Below, in pieces: positions 16,017 to 24,119 of a stretch of DNA of 64,000 bases. This DNA is from Streptomyces zagrosensis (lineage in GTDB: Bacteria > Actinomycetota > Actinomycetes > Streptomycetales > Streptomycetaceae), in contig NZ_JACHJL010000011.1 of assembly GCF_014203645.1 (NCBI RefSeq), forward strand, positions 1 to 64,000, read 5' to 3'. The notes beneath the pieces were generated by a model. That model did not search any database and had not been told where the DNA came from. It was given only the letters and a program-made list of their open reading frames with translations. The translations under genes and the position numbers were made by a program. The number at the start of each line of letters is the position of its first letter. Within the stretch, counting starts at the first letter, position 1.

Positions 16017-16495
16017 GACAACCTCTTTTCGTAGTCACCGAGATTCTTCATCCCCCGATTGATCTTTGTGTTCTCCGTGATTCAGCAGGTCATCGCGGGA
16101 GTTCCCGTGGTGATTCTTCGCCTGTCGTCGGCCGTAGCGGCCACCGACGACCTCATGTGTGGATACCGCATGCGGACAACGCACCAGTGCACAGAAGACG
16201 AAACAGGAAAACTTCACTGCTGCGCCGTTCGGAACGGATGACGCGCCTTCGATACGGGTGAGCTACGCGCTACAGAAATGGCGAAGGTCTCCAACGGACG
16301 GGTCTTAGGAAATCACCGTCGCGAACGGCCGTCCAACTGTGCCCCCATACTGTGCCTGTTCGTACTCCCAGCCTTGCCCGAACTTCGCAGCTCGCCCGAA
16401 CTTCGCGGCCACTGTTTGCTGTGAACCTGCGAACCCACAAACGCGCGACGCCTGGGAGCACTGCCACAGCGGTCGGTGACGGCGTCAGCAGGGCC
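16017..16495. other. Upstream region of the extender-unit operon
   Basis: No gene is supported between the LAL regulator 3' end and the CCR start. The stretch carries the shared motif (16353-16379), flanked by two sets of direct repeats at 16336-16356 and 16376-16406. This clustering, 320-390 nt upstream of the CCR start, looks like a regulatory block with a long leader. Confidence 0.6.
16336..16406 (-). promoter_or_regulatory. Repeat-rich regulatory block upstream of the CCR operon, including shared motif copy 2
   Basis: Three elements are seen on the plus strand. ACTGTGCC occurs at 16336-16343 and 16349-16356 (13-bp period). The shared motif TGCCTGTTCGTACT ... GCCTTGCCC spans 16353-16379. 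GCCCGAACTTCGC occurs at 16376-16388 and 16394-16406 (18-bp period). The elements overlap one another, as expected for multiple binding sites of a regulator such as a LuxR or LAL protein. Confidence 0.55.
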
Positions 16496-19354
16496 TCAGT
16501 GGGGCACGTACCGCGCGAGTCCGCCGTCCAGCCAGGCGGTGGCGAGCTCCAACCGGGAGCGGCATCCGGTGCGGTCGAAGACGCTGGCGAGATAAGTCTC
16601 CACGCTCTTCTCGCTGCGCGCCAGCACGGCCGCGATCTGCCGGTTGGTCCGACCGCCGGCGACCATTTGCACCACCTTGAGCTCCATGGCGCTGAACACG
16701 GACCTGCTGGTGCGTCGGCGCGGCAGCGATAGCCCCAGCGACTCGGCGACGTCCACCAGCAACTGCCTGGCTCGCCGCGCCGACAGTCGTTCGCACCATT
16801 CCCACGCTTCGGCCAGCCACTTCTCTTCGCCGGTGGAGCGGGCCAGCCACAGGCTGGTCATGAAGGACAGCATCTGGTCGCTCTGCCAGGCCGGCAGGGT
16901 ATGGACGGCCAGGGCACTGTCCACGTCGTCCCACACCAGGGCCCGGGCCAGCAGCGTGGCCACGTGGGTGGTGGTCGAGTCCACACAGGTGTGCAACTCC
17001 TCCAGCGCTCCGAGCGCCTCACGGGCAGCGCGATCATGTCCTTCCCGTACCGCGTAGATGGCCAGACGCAGCAACAGGCGTTCCAGTCCAGCGAGATGGC
17101 CGCCCGCTCGTAGGACGCGATACTCACGCCAGCCTTCTCGCCAGGCACCCACCGCGTCGCCGCTGTCGTATTGCAGGCCGGTACGGGCCCAGCTGGCCAG
17201 CGGCCCGCGGCCATGCGGGGCCGCAGCGCCGGCTAGCCAGGCGGCGGCCCGCGCGGTGTCGCCCTGCCAGCGGCAGATCTCGGCGGCCAAGCTGCGGCTG
17301 TGGTCGTACAGCGGCCCGCGGCCGGTGCCCCCGGAGTACATCTCGACCCGGCGGGCCAGTGCCAGCGCCGTATCCCAGGAGCCCGTCAAATACTCGCGGA
17401 CCAAGGATTGGTACGTACGCAACGGGCTGTCCTCGAACCGTGCGCAGCGGTCACCGAGTACCGCCTCGAACGCGGTTGCCCAGTCCCCGAAGGCCGCCGC
17501 TCCGCGAAGCTGTTCGGTGTCGCCGAGTGGGGGCAGGCCGTTGTCCATGCGTAGGCTTTGCACAGCGGACAGGCCGCTGTTGAATTCGGCCCGAGTCCCC
17601 AACGTGCCGGTCAACAACAGCATCTCGGCGACGGCCGGTATCTGGAGCGAGGGTGGCTCCGCCAGCGGGACCGCGGTCGGTCTGGTCTGCGCCGGCAGGT
17701 CAAGCAGCGGCCCTGCGGAGCTGGGGGGCGGTGGCAGGCCACGCATCCGCAGGGCCAGTGCCACGAGCGCCGCAGCGGGTGGCACGCGCATCGCGGTGCG
17801 AGCGGGCGGGCTGTCGTAGGCGACGACGTAGTTGCCCAGCCACTGTTCGTGGAGCGCGGCAAGGGCCCAGGCCGACGCCAGGTCCGGCAGGTACTCGCGG
17901 TGCCGTAGCGCGAAGTCATCAGCTTCCGGCAGGAGTTGGTTGCCAAGTCTCAGCAGTGCGGTGGCATCGCCGTGGTCCAACATGAGGGCGATCGCACCAC
18001 GCAGGATTGCGGGTAGGTCTGCGTCGTCGGCGGGCAGTTGGTGGAACAGGGCCAGACAGGCGCGCGCCGCTGTCCGCCGCCGCTGGCCACCGTGGTCACG
18101 GCGAACCGTGGCCAGCAAGATGTCATTCGACAGGGAGTCGGGCAACTCCGCGCCCGCCGCGAGGACGTGATCACACAGGCGCGGGTCCAAGGCCCCGTGT
18201 GTCCCACCCGCCCGCCGCTGCGCGTTCAGCACCACTTGGGCATGCAATCGGGCCTCGTACCACCGCGCCGGGGAGGTCTGGAGGGCAGTGCCGAGAGCGG
18301 GTACGGCGCAGGCGAGCCGCTGTTCGTCGGTCACGGTGACCATGCGGTGCTCGACGAGGGCGTCCAAGGCGCGGCCGATGTGCGGCACCGATCCGCCGAG
18401 TTCCGGGGCGAGGTCCAAGAAGTCGTCCACGGTCGTTTCGGCCACCGAGGTCAGCCGCGCGAGCAGTGCCAGCGCCTCCTTCAAAAAACCGAGGTTGGTG
18501 AGCGCACTGCCCTCGGCCGCGCACCACGTCCGGTCCAGCACCGCATGGCCGATGGGCAGGTGGACGGCCAACTGCGGATCGGCTGGACACGCATGGCCGT
18601 CCACCACCATGAGTTGGTCGCTCTCCCACAGCGCGCCCACCGTGGAGAGCACGGCCCGCGGGTTGCCGGCCCAAGCGCCCAGCCCGCGCCGCACGGCGGA
18701 CACCAGTTCGGGGGCCGCTAGGAGGCCCAGCCGGCGCCCGGCCAGTGTGCTGGTTTGTTCCCAGGTCAGCGGCGGTACCTCCACGGTGCGATCCGCCGCG
18801 GCGGCCAGCGCGTGCAGCGCGCCCGAGCCGCCCGGGAGCAGTTGCCCGGACACCACGACGGGCACCCCGTCGGTACGCAGCCCGCACAGCAGCGCCCCGA
18901 GCGCCCCGACGTCGCCTTCGTTGACGTGGTGGGCGTCGTCGAGCACCACGGCCACCCGCTGGCGCAGCGCAGCATGCCGTACCAGGGCTTGGGTCTCAAG
19001 GAGCGCAGGCAGCAGGTGCCGCCGGTCGCGGGATGCCTCGACCTGCGCACGCCGGACCGCCGCGACGAGAGGTAGGGCATCGTGCTCGATCACCTTCACG
19101 AGCAGATCGCCTATCTGGTGTGCGAGGGAGTCAAGGCCTGTGCGGCCATGCGGTGTCAGGCCGACGCGGAGCACCAAAACGCCGGAGCGTGCCGCCAGGT
19201 GGTCAGCCGCCTCCAGCACCGTGGTCTTTCCGATGCCGGACTCACCGCGCAGGAGAAGTACACGCGCGTTCTCGCCGGTTTGCCGAAGCGCCATGCTGAC
19301 CGCGCGTACCTCCTCCCTGCGTCCGACAAGCGTCGTCTTGCCGTGAGTCGGCAT
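16496..19354 (-). CDS. LAL-family (large ATP-binding LuxR) transcriptional regulator 1
   Basis: 952 residues, normal for LAL proteins. An N-terminal P-loop ATPase has a canonical Walker A at 37-44 (GESGIGKT) and a Walker B-like VAVVLDDAHHV near 135. A long helical middle follows. The C-terminus carries a LuxR helix-turn-helix (LKVVQMVAGGRTNRQIAAVL, then SEKSVETYL). It is divergent from a second LAL gene across a 145-bp gap, and the extender-unit operon lies downstream on the same strand. LAL proteins are common pathway-specific activators of polyketide clusters. The ATG has only a weak ribosome-binding site. Confidence 0.93.
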   Translation of the reverse strand: MPTHGKTTLVGRREEVRAVSMALRQTGENARVLLLRGESGIGKTTVLEAADHLAARSGVLVLRVGLTPHGRTGLDSLAHQIGDLLVKVIEHDALPLVAAVRRAQVEASRDRRHLLPALLETQALVRHAALRQRVAVVLDDAHHVNEGDVGALGALLCGLRTDGVPVVVSGQLLPGGSGALHALAAAADRTVEVPPLTWEQTSTLAGRRLGLLAAPELVSAVRRGLGAWAGNPRAVLSTVGALWESDQLMVVDGHACPADPQLAVHLPIGHAVLDRTWCAAEGSALTNLGFLKEALALLARLTSVAETTVDDFLDLAPELGGSVPHIGRALDALVEHRMVTVTDEQRLACAVPALGTALQTSPARWYEARLHAQVVLNAQRRAGGTHGALDPRLCDHVLAAGAELPDSLSNDILLATVRRDHGGQRRRTAARACLALFHQLPADDADLPAILRGAIALMLDHGDATALLRLGNQLLPEADDFALRHREYLPDLASAWALAALHEQWLGNYVVAYDSPPARTAMRVPPAAALVALALRMRGLPPPPSSAGPLLDLPAQTRPTAVPLAEPPSLQIPAVAEMLLLTGTLGTRAEFNSGLSAVQSLRMDNGLPPLGDTEQLRGAAAFGDWATAFEAVLGDRCARFEDSPLRTYQSLVREYLTGSWDTALALARRVEMYSGGTGRGPLYDHSRSLAAEICRWQGDTARAAAWLAGAAAPHGRGPLASWARTGLQYDSGDAVGAWREGWREYRVLRAGGHLAGLERLLLRLAIYAVREGHDRAAREALGALEELHTCVDSTTTHVATLLARALVWDDVDSALAVHTLPAWQSDQMLSFMTSLWLARSTGEEKWLAEAWEWCERLSARRARQLLVDVAESLGLSLPRRRTSRSVFSAMELKVVQMVAGGRTNRQIAAVLARSEKSVETYLASVFDRTGCRSRLELATAWLDGGLARYVPH

Positions 19355-19499
19355 CAGTTCGCGTCTCTTTCCCAGGAGTTGACTCTCGACACTTCCGTCA
19401 AGATCTTCACTGATTAGACACTCCCTTCACCATCCGGACCTTCATATGATTGGTCAACGGGGGGTGGCGCCTTTCGGCCTGCCGTGGTGAGACGAGGGG
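19355..19499. promoter_or_regulatory. Divergent promoter region between two LAL regulator genes
   Basis: The 145-bp gap must hold both promoters and is more AT-rich than its flanks (for example gattagacactcccttcac and ttcatatgattggtcaac). No exact palindrome is evident. Joint or mutual control of the two regulators from this gap is plausible but not shown. Confidence 0.5.
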
Positions 19500-22442
19500 G
19501 TGGGGGCGGCGAGCCACGTCACGGGGCATATTCAGGCGATGAATGAGGGGGCGTCACCTCAGTTTCAGCCGAAACTCATTGGCCGGGACAAGGTGGTTCA
19601 ACGGCTCATTGACTGCGCTACCGCAGCGTCGGGCCCGGCGGTGTGGCTGGTGCGTGGCGAGATCGGCGTCGGACGCAGCGCCGTCCTCGGCACCCTCGCC
19701 GAGCGGGTGCGGGCGACCGGCATGCCGGTGCACGAGGTGATGTGTCTGCCCCGTGACCACCAGGCCGCCTATCTGCTCGCCCACCGGCTCGTCACGGCCC
19801 TGACGCCCGCTGCGCGCACCGCCACCTCGCCTACCGGGCCCGTGGCGAAGACCTCGACGCTACGCCCCGCGGCCCGCTCGCATACCGGTCCGCGCGACCC
19901 GGCGGAGGCGGTGTCCATCCAGCTCAACCGGGCTCTACGCACCCACACCCGAGCCGTTGTACTCGTGGACGACGCCCAGTTCGCCGACCCCGAGACGCTG
20001 CGCCTGGTCCGCGTCATCGCTCCCACGCTCGCCTTGTCGGCCGTGCGGCTGGTCCTGGGGGTGTCCCCCATCGGGGGCGTGTCCAGCGGAGAACCCGCAG
20101 CACACGAGGCAGGCGAAGGCGCCGTATGGCTGCTGCCAGGTGCCCTTGCAGTGGACACGGTCAGTGTGCCGCCCCTCACGAAAGAGGACGTCGCCGACCT
20201 CGTCACGGACCGGTTGCGCGCCGTGCCCGACCACGACCTGGTAGCCGAGCTCTATCGGCTCAGCGGCGGTAACCCCGGAGCGATCTCGGCAGCGCTGGGG
20301 CCGGCGGGCGAGGCAGCGATCGGCACGCTGATCGGCCACGCCCATCTGGTCCCGGGGGCGCCGTCTCCCGTGTTGCAGGACGACGACCGATTCGTCCGCG
20401 CCCTGCGGGACCTCGGTGACACTGTTTGGCGCGTGGCCAAGGCCCTCAGCGTGCTGGAGCCGATGGGCAGGCGGACACCGAGCATTCTCGCAGCGGTCAC
20501 CGGCCTGCCCGCCGACACCGTAGCGAGTGCCCTAAGCCGCCTGGTGACCGCCGGCCTCGTGGTCTGCCCGGACAGCGACGGCCACGAGCGCCCCGGGAAC
20601 TGGACGTTCCGTATCCCGCTCATCGCCGTCGCCCTACGGGCCCGACTCGGCCCGTACGAGCGCCGCGCCGTATCGGCGGCTGCCGTATCCGCCCTGTGGG
20701 AGCCCGACGACGACAGGCCCGCCACGACGGAGCAAGAACGCGGTGACGGCGCCGCGCGCCGCGCCTACCTGGCGGACCGCATCGTCGATGCGGGCGCGCT
20801 CATCGAACGACGGCGGGCCCTTGGCGAACTGCTCGGCGCTGCGGCCCAGTTGTCCGACACCCATACGCGCGCGGCGGCCAACTGGCTGCGGGCAGCCGCG
20901 GATCTGACCGACGATCCGACGCTGCGTGCATCGCTGCTGGCACGCCATGCGGCCACCGCCTACCGCGCCAGAGACGCCCGGGTCGCGGCGGAGGCCGCAG
21001 GCACGGTGTTACGCACCCACTCCGGCGAGCTCGACCCCGCAGCTCGGCAAGAGATCACCGTCGTCCACCTCATGGCCCTGGCCGCGGCCGGCGACATCGG
21101 GGCACTCGGCGCGCAGCACCGCCCTCGGCCCGACGACGCGGACGGCGCATCCGCCATCGCCGGTGTGCTCGCCCTGTGTCTGCTCGGCTGCTGGTCACAG
21201 GCCCTTGAGCTGATCGCGGCCACGGGCCTTGACACCCGCCCCGACCCGGTCACGCGGTACTTCGGCAAGATGTACAAGGACGCGGCCATGATGATGGGCG
21301 GCGACGCCGCGGGCCTGCACACCGCGCTGCGGACCGCGGCCGACCCCTCGCTCCCACCCCATATGGCCTTTGAGCTGACAGCCCAACAGTGTGACTACCT
21401 GCTCTCGATGGGCAGTCTGCGACAGGCGAATGAGCTGCTGCACGCACGCGGCATAGCCGCGTCCCAACTACCCGCCGAATCTGTCTTGTTGAGACAGTAT
21501 CTGACCGGTTCTTGGGAGGAGGGACTAGCGACGGCACGTTCACTGATGGTCAGCAGTTGCGCGACGGCCAGGCCCCCGGTCAGCGTGCTGGCACACTCCC
21601 GGGCATCGACGATGCTGCTGGCCCTCGGCCGGCCATCGCGGGCCCGTACGGTGCTCGATATCGCACGGGCGCAGCCAGTGTCCGTGTCCTATCTGCTCGA
21701 CGCCGAAGAAGCCGCCATCGCCAGCTTCATCGGGGAGCCTGACCTTGCGGAGCAGAGCGTACGCCGCGGGCTGGACGACGCGCGCGAGCGCGGTTGCGTT
21801 CTGGGGACCGAGCCGCTGTGGGCAGCGCTCGCCGCCCTGGAGAGCGATCGGGGGCGCCCCGAGCGCGCCGGGGAGAGCATGAGCGAACTGGAGCGGATCA
21901 CCACGGCGATGCCAAGCGACAGCACCCGGCTGCTGTATCTGCGAGCCTGCCTCAGAGCCGTACGGCACCACCCCGAGTTGGCCGCCGAGCTGCCCGACCA
22001 ACTGGCCTGCGCGCGCGAGGCCGTCCAACTGGCTCGCGCATCCGACCAGCCCTTCGAGACGGCTCGTACGCTGCTGGCCGTCGCCACGACCACCGACCCA
22101 TACGCGCATCCGGACGGCCCGCACGGTCCCGATGGCGAAGCCCTGCTTCGGGAGGCGTACGACCTGTTCGGGCACCTCGGCGCCCTGGTGTGGCGCTATC
22201 GGACCCGCACGGCCCTGCGGGAGGCGGCGCTGCCCGTTCCTGGCCGTCGAACCGCCACCGAGGAAAACGAAACGCTGCTGGCCACACTGGTCGCCGAAGG
22301 ACTCACCAACCGCCAGATCGCCCGAGCCCTCTCGGTGAGCGAGAGCAGCGTGGCCAGTCGCCTGACCCGGTTGTTCCACCGCACCGGGCTGCGCTCCCGG
22401 GTGGAACTGGCCACCATCATGCTCGCCACGAACCGACGATGA
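19500..22442 (+). CDS. LAL-family transcriptional regulator 2 with a non-canonical P-loop
   Basis: 980 residues from GTG 19500; ATG 19539 is an equally reasonable start. The N-terminal ATPase has the P-loop GEIGVGRS at 53-60, where the invariant Walker A lysine is Arg59. The Walker B-like segment AVVLVDDAQFAD is intact. The C-terminal LuxR helix-turn-helix is well preserved (LLATLVAEGLTNRQIARALS, then SESSVASRLTRLF). It is divergent from the other LAL gene and convergent with the epoxide hydrolase gene. The Lys-to-Arg change usually impairs ATP hydrolysis in P-loop proteins, so this copy may work differently from its neighbour. Confidence 0.93.
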   Translation: MGAASHVTGHIQAMNEGASPQFQPKLIGRDKVVQRLIDCATAASGPAVWLVRGEIGVGRSAVLGTLAERVRATGMPVHEVMCLPRDHQAAYLLAHRLVTALTPAARTATSPTGPVAKTSTLRPAARSHTGPRDPAEAVSIQLNRALRTHTRAVVLVDDAQFADPETLRLVRVIAPTLALSAVRLVLGVSPIGGVSSGEPAAHEAGEGAVWLLPGALAVDTVSVPPLTKEDVADLVTDRLRAVPDHDLVAELYRLSGGNPGAISAALGPAGEAAIGTLIGHAHLVPGAPSPVLQDDDRFVRALRDLGDTVWRVAKALSVLEPMGRRTPSILAAVTGLPADTVASALSRLVTAGLVVCPDSDGHERPGNWTFRIPLIAVALRARLGPYERRAVSAAAVSALWEPDDDRPATTEQERGDGAARRAYLADRIVDAGALIERRRALGELLGAAAQLSDTHTRAAANWLRAAADLTDDPTLRASLLARHAATAYRARDARVAAEAAGTVLRTHSGELDPAARQEITVVHLMALAAAGDIGALGAQHRPRPDDADGASAIAGVLALCLLGCWSQALELIAATGLDTRPDPVTRYFGKMYKDAAMMMGGDAAGLHTALRTAADPSLPPHMAFELTAQQCDYLLSMGSLRQANELLHARGIAASQLPAESVLLRQYLTGSWEEGLATARSLMVSSCATARPPVSVLAHSRASTMLLALGRPSRARTVLDIARAQPVSVSYLLDAEEAAIASFIGEPDLAEQSVRRGLDDARERGCVLGTEPLWAALAALESDRGRPERAGESMSELERITTAMPSDSTRLLYLRACLRAVRHHPELAAELPDQLACAREAVQLARASDQPFETARTLLAVATTTDPYAHPDGPHGPDGEALLREAYDLFGHLGALVWRYRTRTALREAALPVPGRRTATEENETLLATLVAEGLTNRQIARALSVSESSVASRLTRLFHRTGLRSRVELATIMLATNRR

Positions 22443-22472
22443 CCTCACCAACGCTGTCGTGGCAGCCAACGT

Positions 22473-22573
22473 CCAGGCAGCCGGGCCCAGGCAGCCGGAC
22501 CTAGCCAGTCAGGTCTAGGCAGCCGGGCCTAGCCAGCCGGGGGCTGGGCAGCCGGGGGCTGGCAGGGGCAGGG
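22473..22573. repeat. Imperfect 14-15 bp tandem array across the 3' end of the epoxide hydrolase gene
   Basis: About seven units of the form ctaggcagccgggc run from the intergenic gap into the coding region. The stop codon of the epoxide hydrolase gene (22515-22517) lies inside one unit, so the last residues (CPAPGWLGPAA) are repeat-encoded. The array also lies where two convergent genes end. Confidence 0.8.
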
Positions 22574-23546
22574 CGCGTAGCCAGTCGAGCAGCAGCCGGT
22601 TGACGTCGGCGGCGCGCTCTTGCTGGACCCAGTGCCCGCAGTCGTCCAAAAGGTGCGAGGAGACCAGCCCTGGCAGTGTGTCGGGGAACGCGGCGATCGC
22701 GTCGGCCATCCAGGCGGTGGAGGCGTCCACAGCGCCGCCGATGAACAGCGACGGCTGGCGGATCGGGTCGCCGTCCCAGGCGGCGAGGTCCGCCCAGTCC
22801 CGGTCGATGGCACGGTAGCGGTTGAGCGCGCCCGTCAGCCCGGTCCGCTCGAACTCGCCGGCGTACGTCTCCAAGTCCGCTTCTGTGAGCCAGCCGGGCG
22901 CCCGGCCTTGTGGGAAGCGATCGCTGAGCCGTCCCCCCGGCGGGACGAAGTACAAGCTGGGCGCGTCGGGCGGCGACATGGTGTCGGCGGACAGACCGGC
23001 ATAGAAGCCGGCGAGCCAGGCCCGCACATCGGGCTCGATCTCGGCCTCGGCCCGGCCTGGCTCTTGGAAGTAGCGCACATAGAACTCCTCGTCCCCGCCG
23101 ATCCGCGCGAAGGCTTCGGTGGGCCTTGGGCCGCCGCGCGGGGCGTAGGGCACGCTCAGCATGCCGAGCGCGGTGAAGACGTCGGGGCGCAGCAGCGCGG
23201 CGTTGGCCGCGATATTCGCTCCCCAGTCATGGCCCACGATCACCGCGGTGCGCTCGCCGAGCGCCGCTACGACGGCGGCGCTGTCCGCAACGAGGTCGAG
23301 CATGCGGTACGCCTCGATGCCGGCTGGCTTCGAGGAGCGCCCATAGCCGCGTACGTCGATGGCCGCCGCGCGGAAACCGGCGGCGGCGAGCGCCGGCAGT
23401 TGGTGGCGCCAGGAGTACCAGAACTCCGGAAAGCCGTGGACCAAAAGGACCAGCGGACCACTACCTTGCTCCACGACGTGCGTACGGCCTGCCGGTGTCG
23501 GGACCAGGTGGTGCACGGCCGGTCGCGACGGGTCGGGCTGCGACAT
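22515..23546 (-). CDS. Alpha/beta-hydrolase, soluble epoxide hydrolase family
   Basis: 343 residues. The oxyanion motif HGFPE is at 37-41. The nucleophile Asp107 lies in GHDWG, and a C-terminal catalytic His is in DDCGHWVQQE near 317. Asp rather than Ser as nucleophile plus HGFP marks epoxide hydrolases rather than esterases. A strong GGAGG site precedes the ATG. The C-terminal tail is low-complexity Pro/Ala/Gly encoded by a tandem repeat. Its position at the cluster edge leaves open a tailoring role, but a housekeeping detoxification role is equally possible. It is not of the small MonB type used in polyether formation. Confidence 0.9.
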   Translation of the reverse strand: MSQPDPSRPAVHHLVPTPAGRTHVVEQGSGPLVLLVHGFPEFWYSWRHQLPALAAAGFRAAAIDVRGYGRSSKPAGIEAYRMLDLVADSAAVVAALGERTAVIVGHDWGANIAANAALLRPDVFTALGMLSVPYAPRGGPRPTEAFARIGGDEEFYVRYFQEPGRAEAEIEPDVRAWLAGFYAGLSADTMSPPDAPSLYFVPPGGRLSDRFPQGRAPGWLTEADLETYAGEFERTGLTGALNRYRAIDRDWADLAAWDGDPIRQPSLFIGGAVDASTAWMADAIAAFPDTLPGLVSSHLLDDCGHWVQQERAADVNRLLLDWLRALPLPAPGCPAPGWLGPAA

Positions 23547-23570
23547 GAATGCCTCCAGTGCGGTGCTCGC

Positions 23571-23680
23571 GGTGCGTCGTTCTCGTGGCGCGCCGTTCGT
23601 AGTGCGTCGTTCCCTGAGCGCACCGTTCCCGTGACGCGCCGTTCTCGTGACGCGCCGTTCTCGTGACGCGCCGTTCCCTT
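23571..23680. repeat. About seven imperfect 16-bp tandem units upstream of the epoxide hydrolase gene
   Basis: The unit is gtgacgcgccgttctc; two copies are exact, another nearly so, and four are diverged. The array starts only 25 bp upstream of the epoxide hydrolase ATG, in its promoter zone. No spacer/repeat alternation is present, so it is a minisatellite and not CRISPR. Confidence 0.8.
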
Positions 23681-24119
23681 ACGGCACGGCGGCCGGTTAT
23701 CCGTCCGCTTCCATGCCGGGTGCGCGCCGAGACGATCATCCGTCGGGTGGGAATCCAGCCGCGAGCGTCTTTGCTGATTCGGCGAATGACGCCGCGCGAC
23801 CTGCTGGCATGGGCGCCGCTCGGCTGCGGCCCTGTCTGCTGGCGGACCCGGTCGCGTACACTGGTCGGGTCCTGTTGTCTCCGATAGAGGTGGACGTTGC
23901 GCATCTGAGGTTCGCGATCATCGCGCGGTACGGCCCTGTCCGTACGCCCGTCACGCTCAGGCCGGCCCTGGTGCCGCCCGTGACCCCGCGCAGATGCGAC
24001 CTCGGTGCATGAGCCGTCCGTACCCTTCGGACGGTCGCAGCCCCTCCATCGGCCTGGTCGCCGCACGGTGCTCGCACACGAAGCCCCTACCCACTGCGCT
24101 GGTGACTGCGAGAATCATC
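23681..24119. other. Leader and promoter region of the ABC-F gene
   Basis: No independent gene is supported. The frame upstream of the ABC-F ATG is open back to 23994 but does not resemble the family. A perfect hairpin occurs at 24014-24034. This could be an untranslated leader of about 100 nt or more. Confidence 0.5.
24014..24034 (+). promoter_or_regulatory. Hairpin in the ABC-F leader
   Basis: CCGTCCG, loop TACCCTT, CGGACGG: a perfect 7-bp stem about 90 nt upstream of the ABC-F ATG. Resistance-type ABC-F genes are often controlled by attenuation in their leaders, so this is a candidate attenuator. No T-run follows it. Confidence 0.35.

Noticed and set aside
22515..23546. A polyether-type epoxide hydrolase of the cluster
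   Set aside because: The protein is an Asp-nucleophile alpha/beta-hydrolase, not the small MonB-type fold, and no flavin epoxidase is seen nearby.
23571..23680. A CRISPR array
   Set aside because: The units are directly adjacent without unique spacers, and no cas gene is present; it is a minisatellite.
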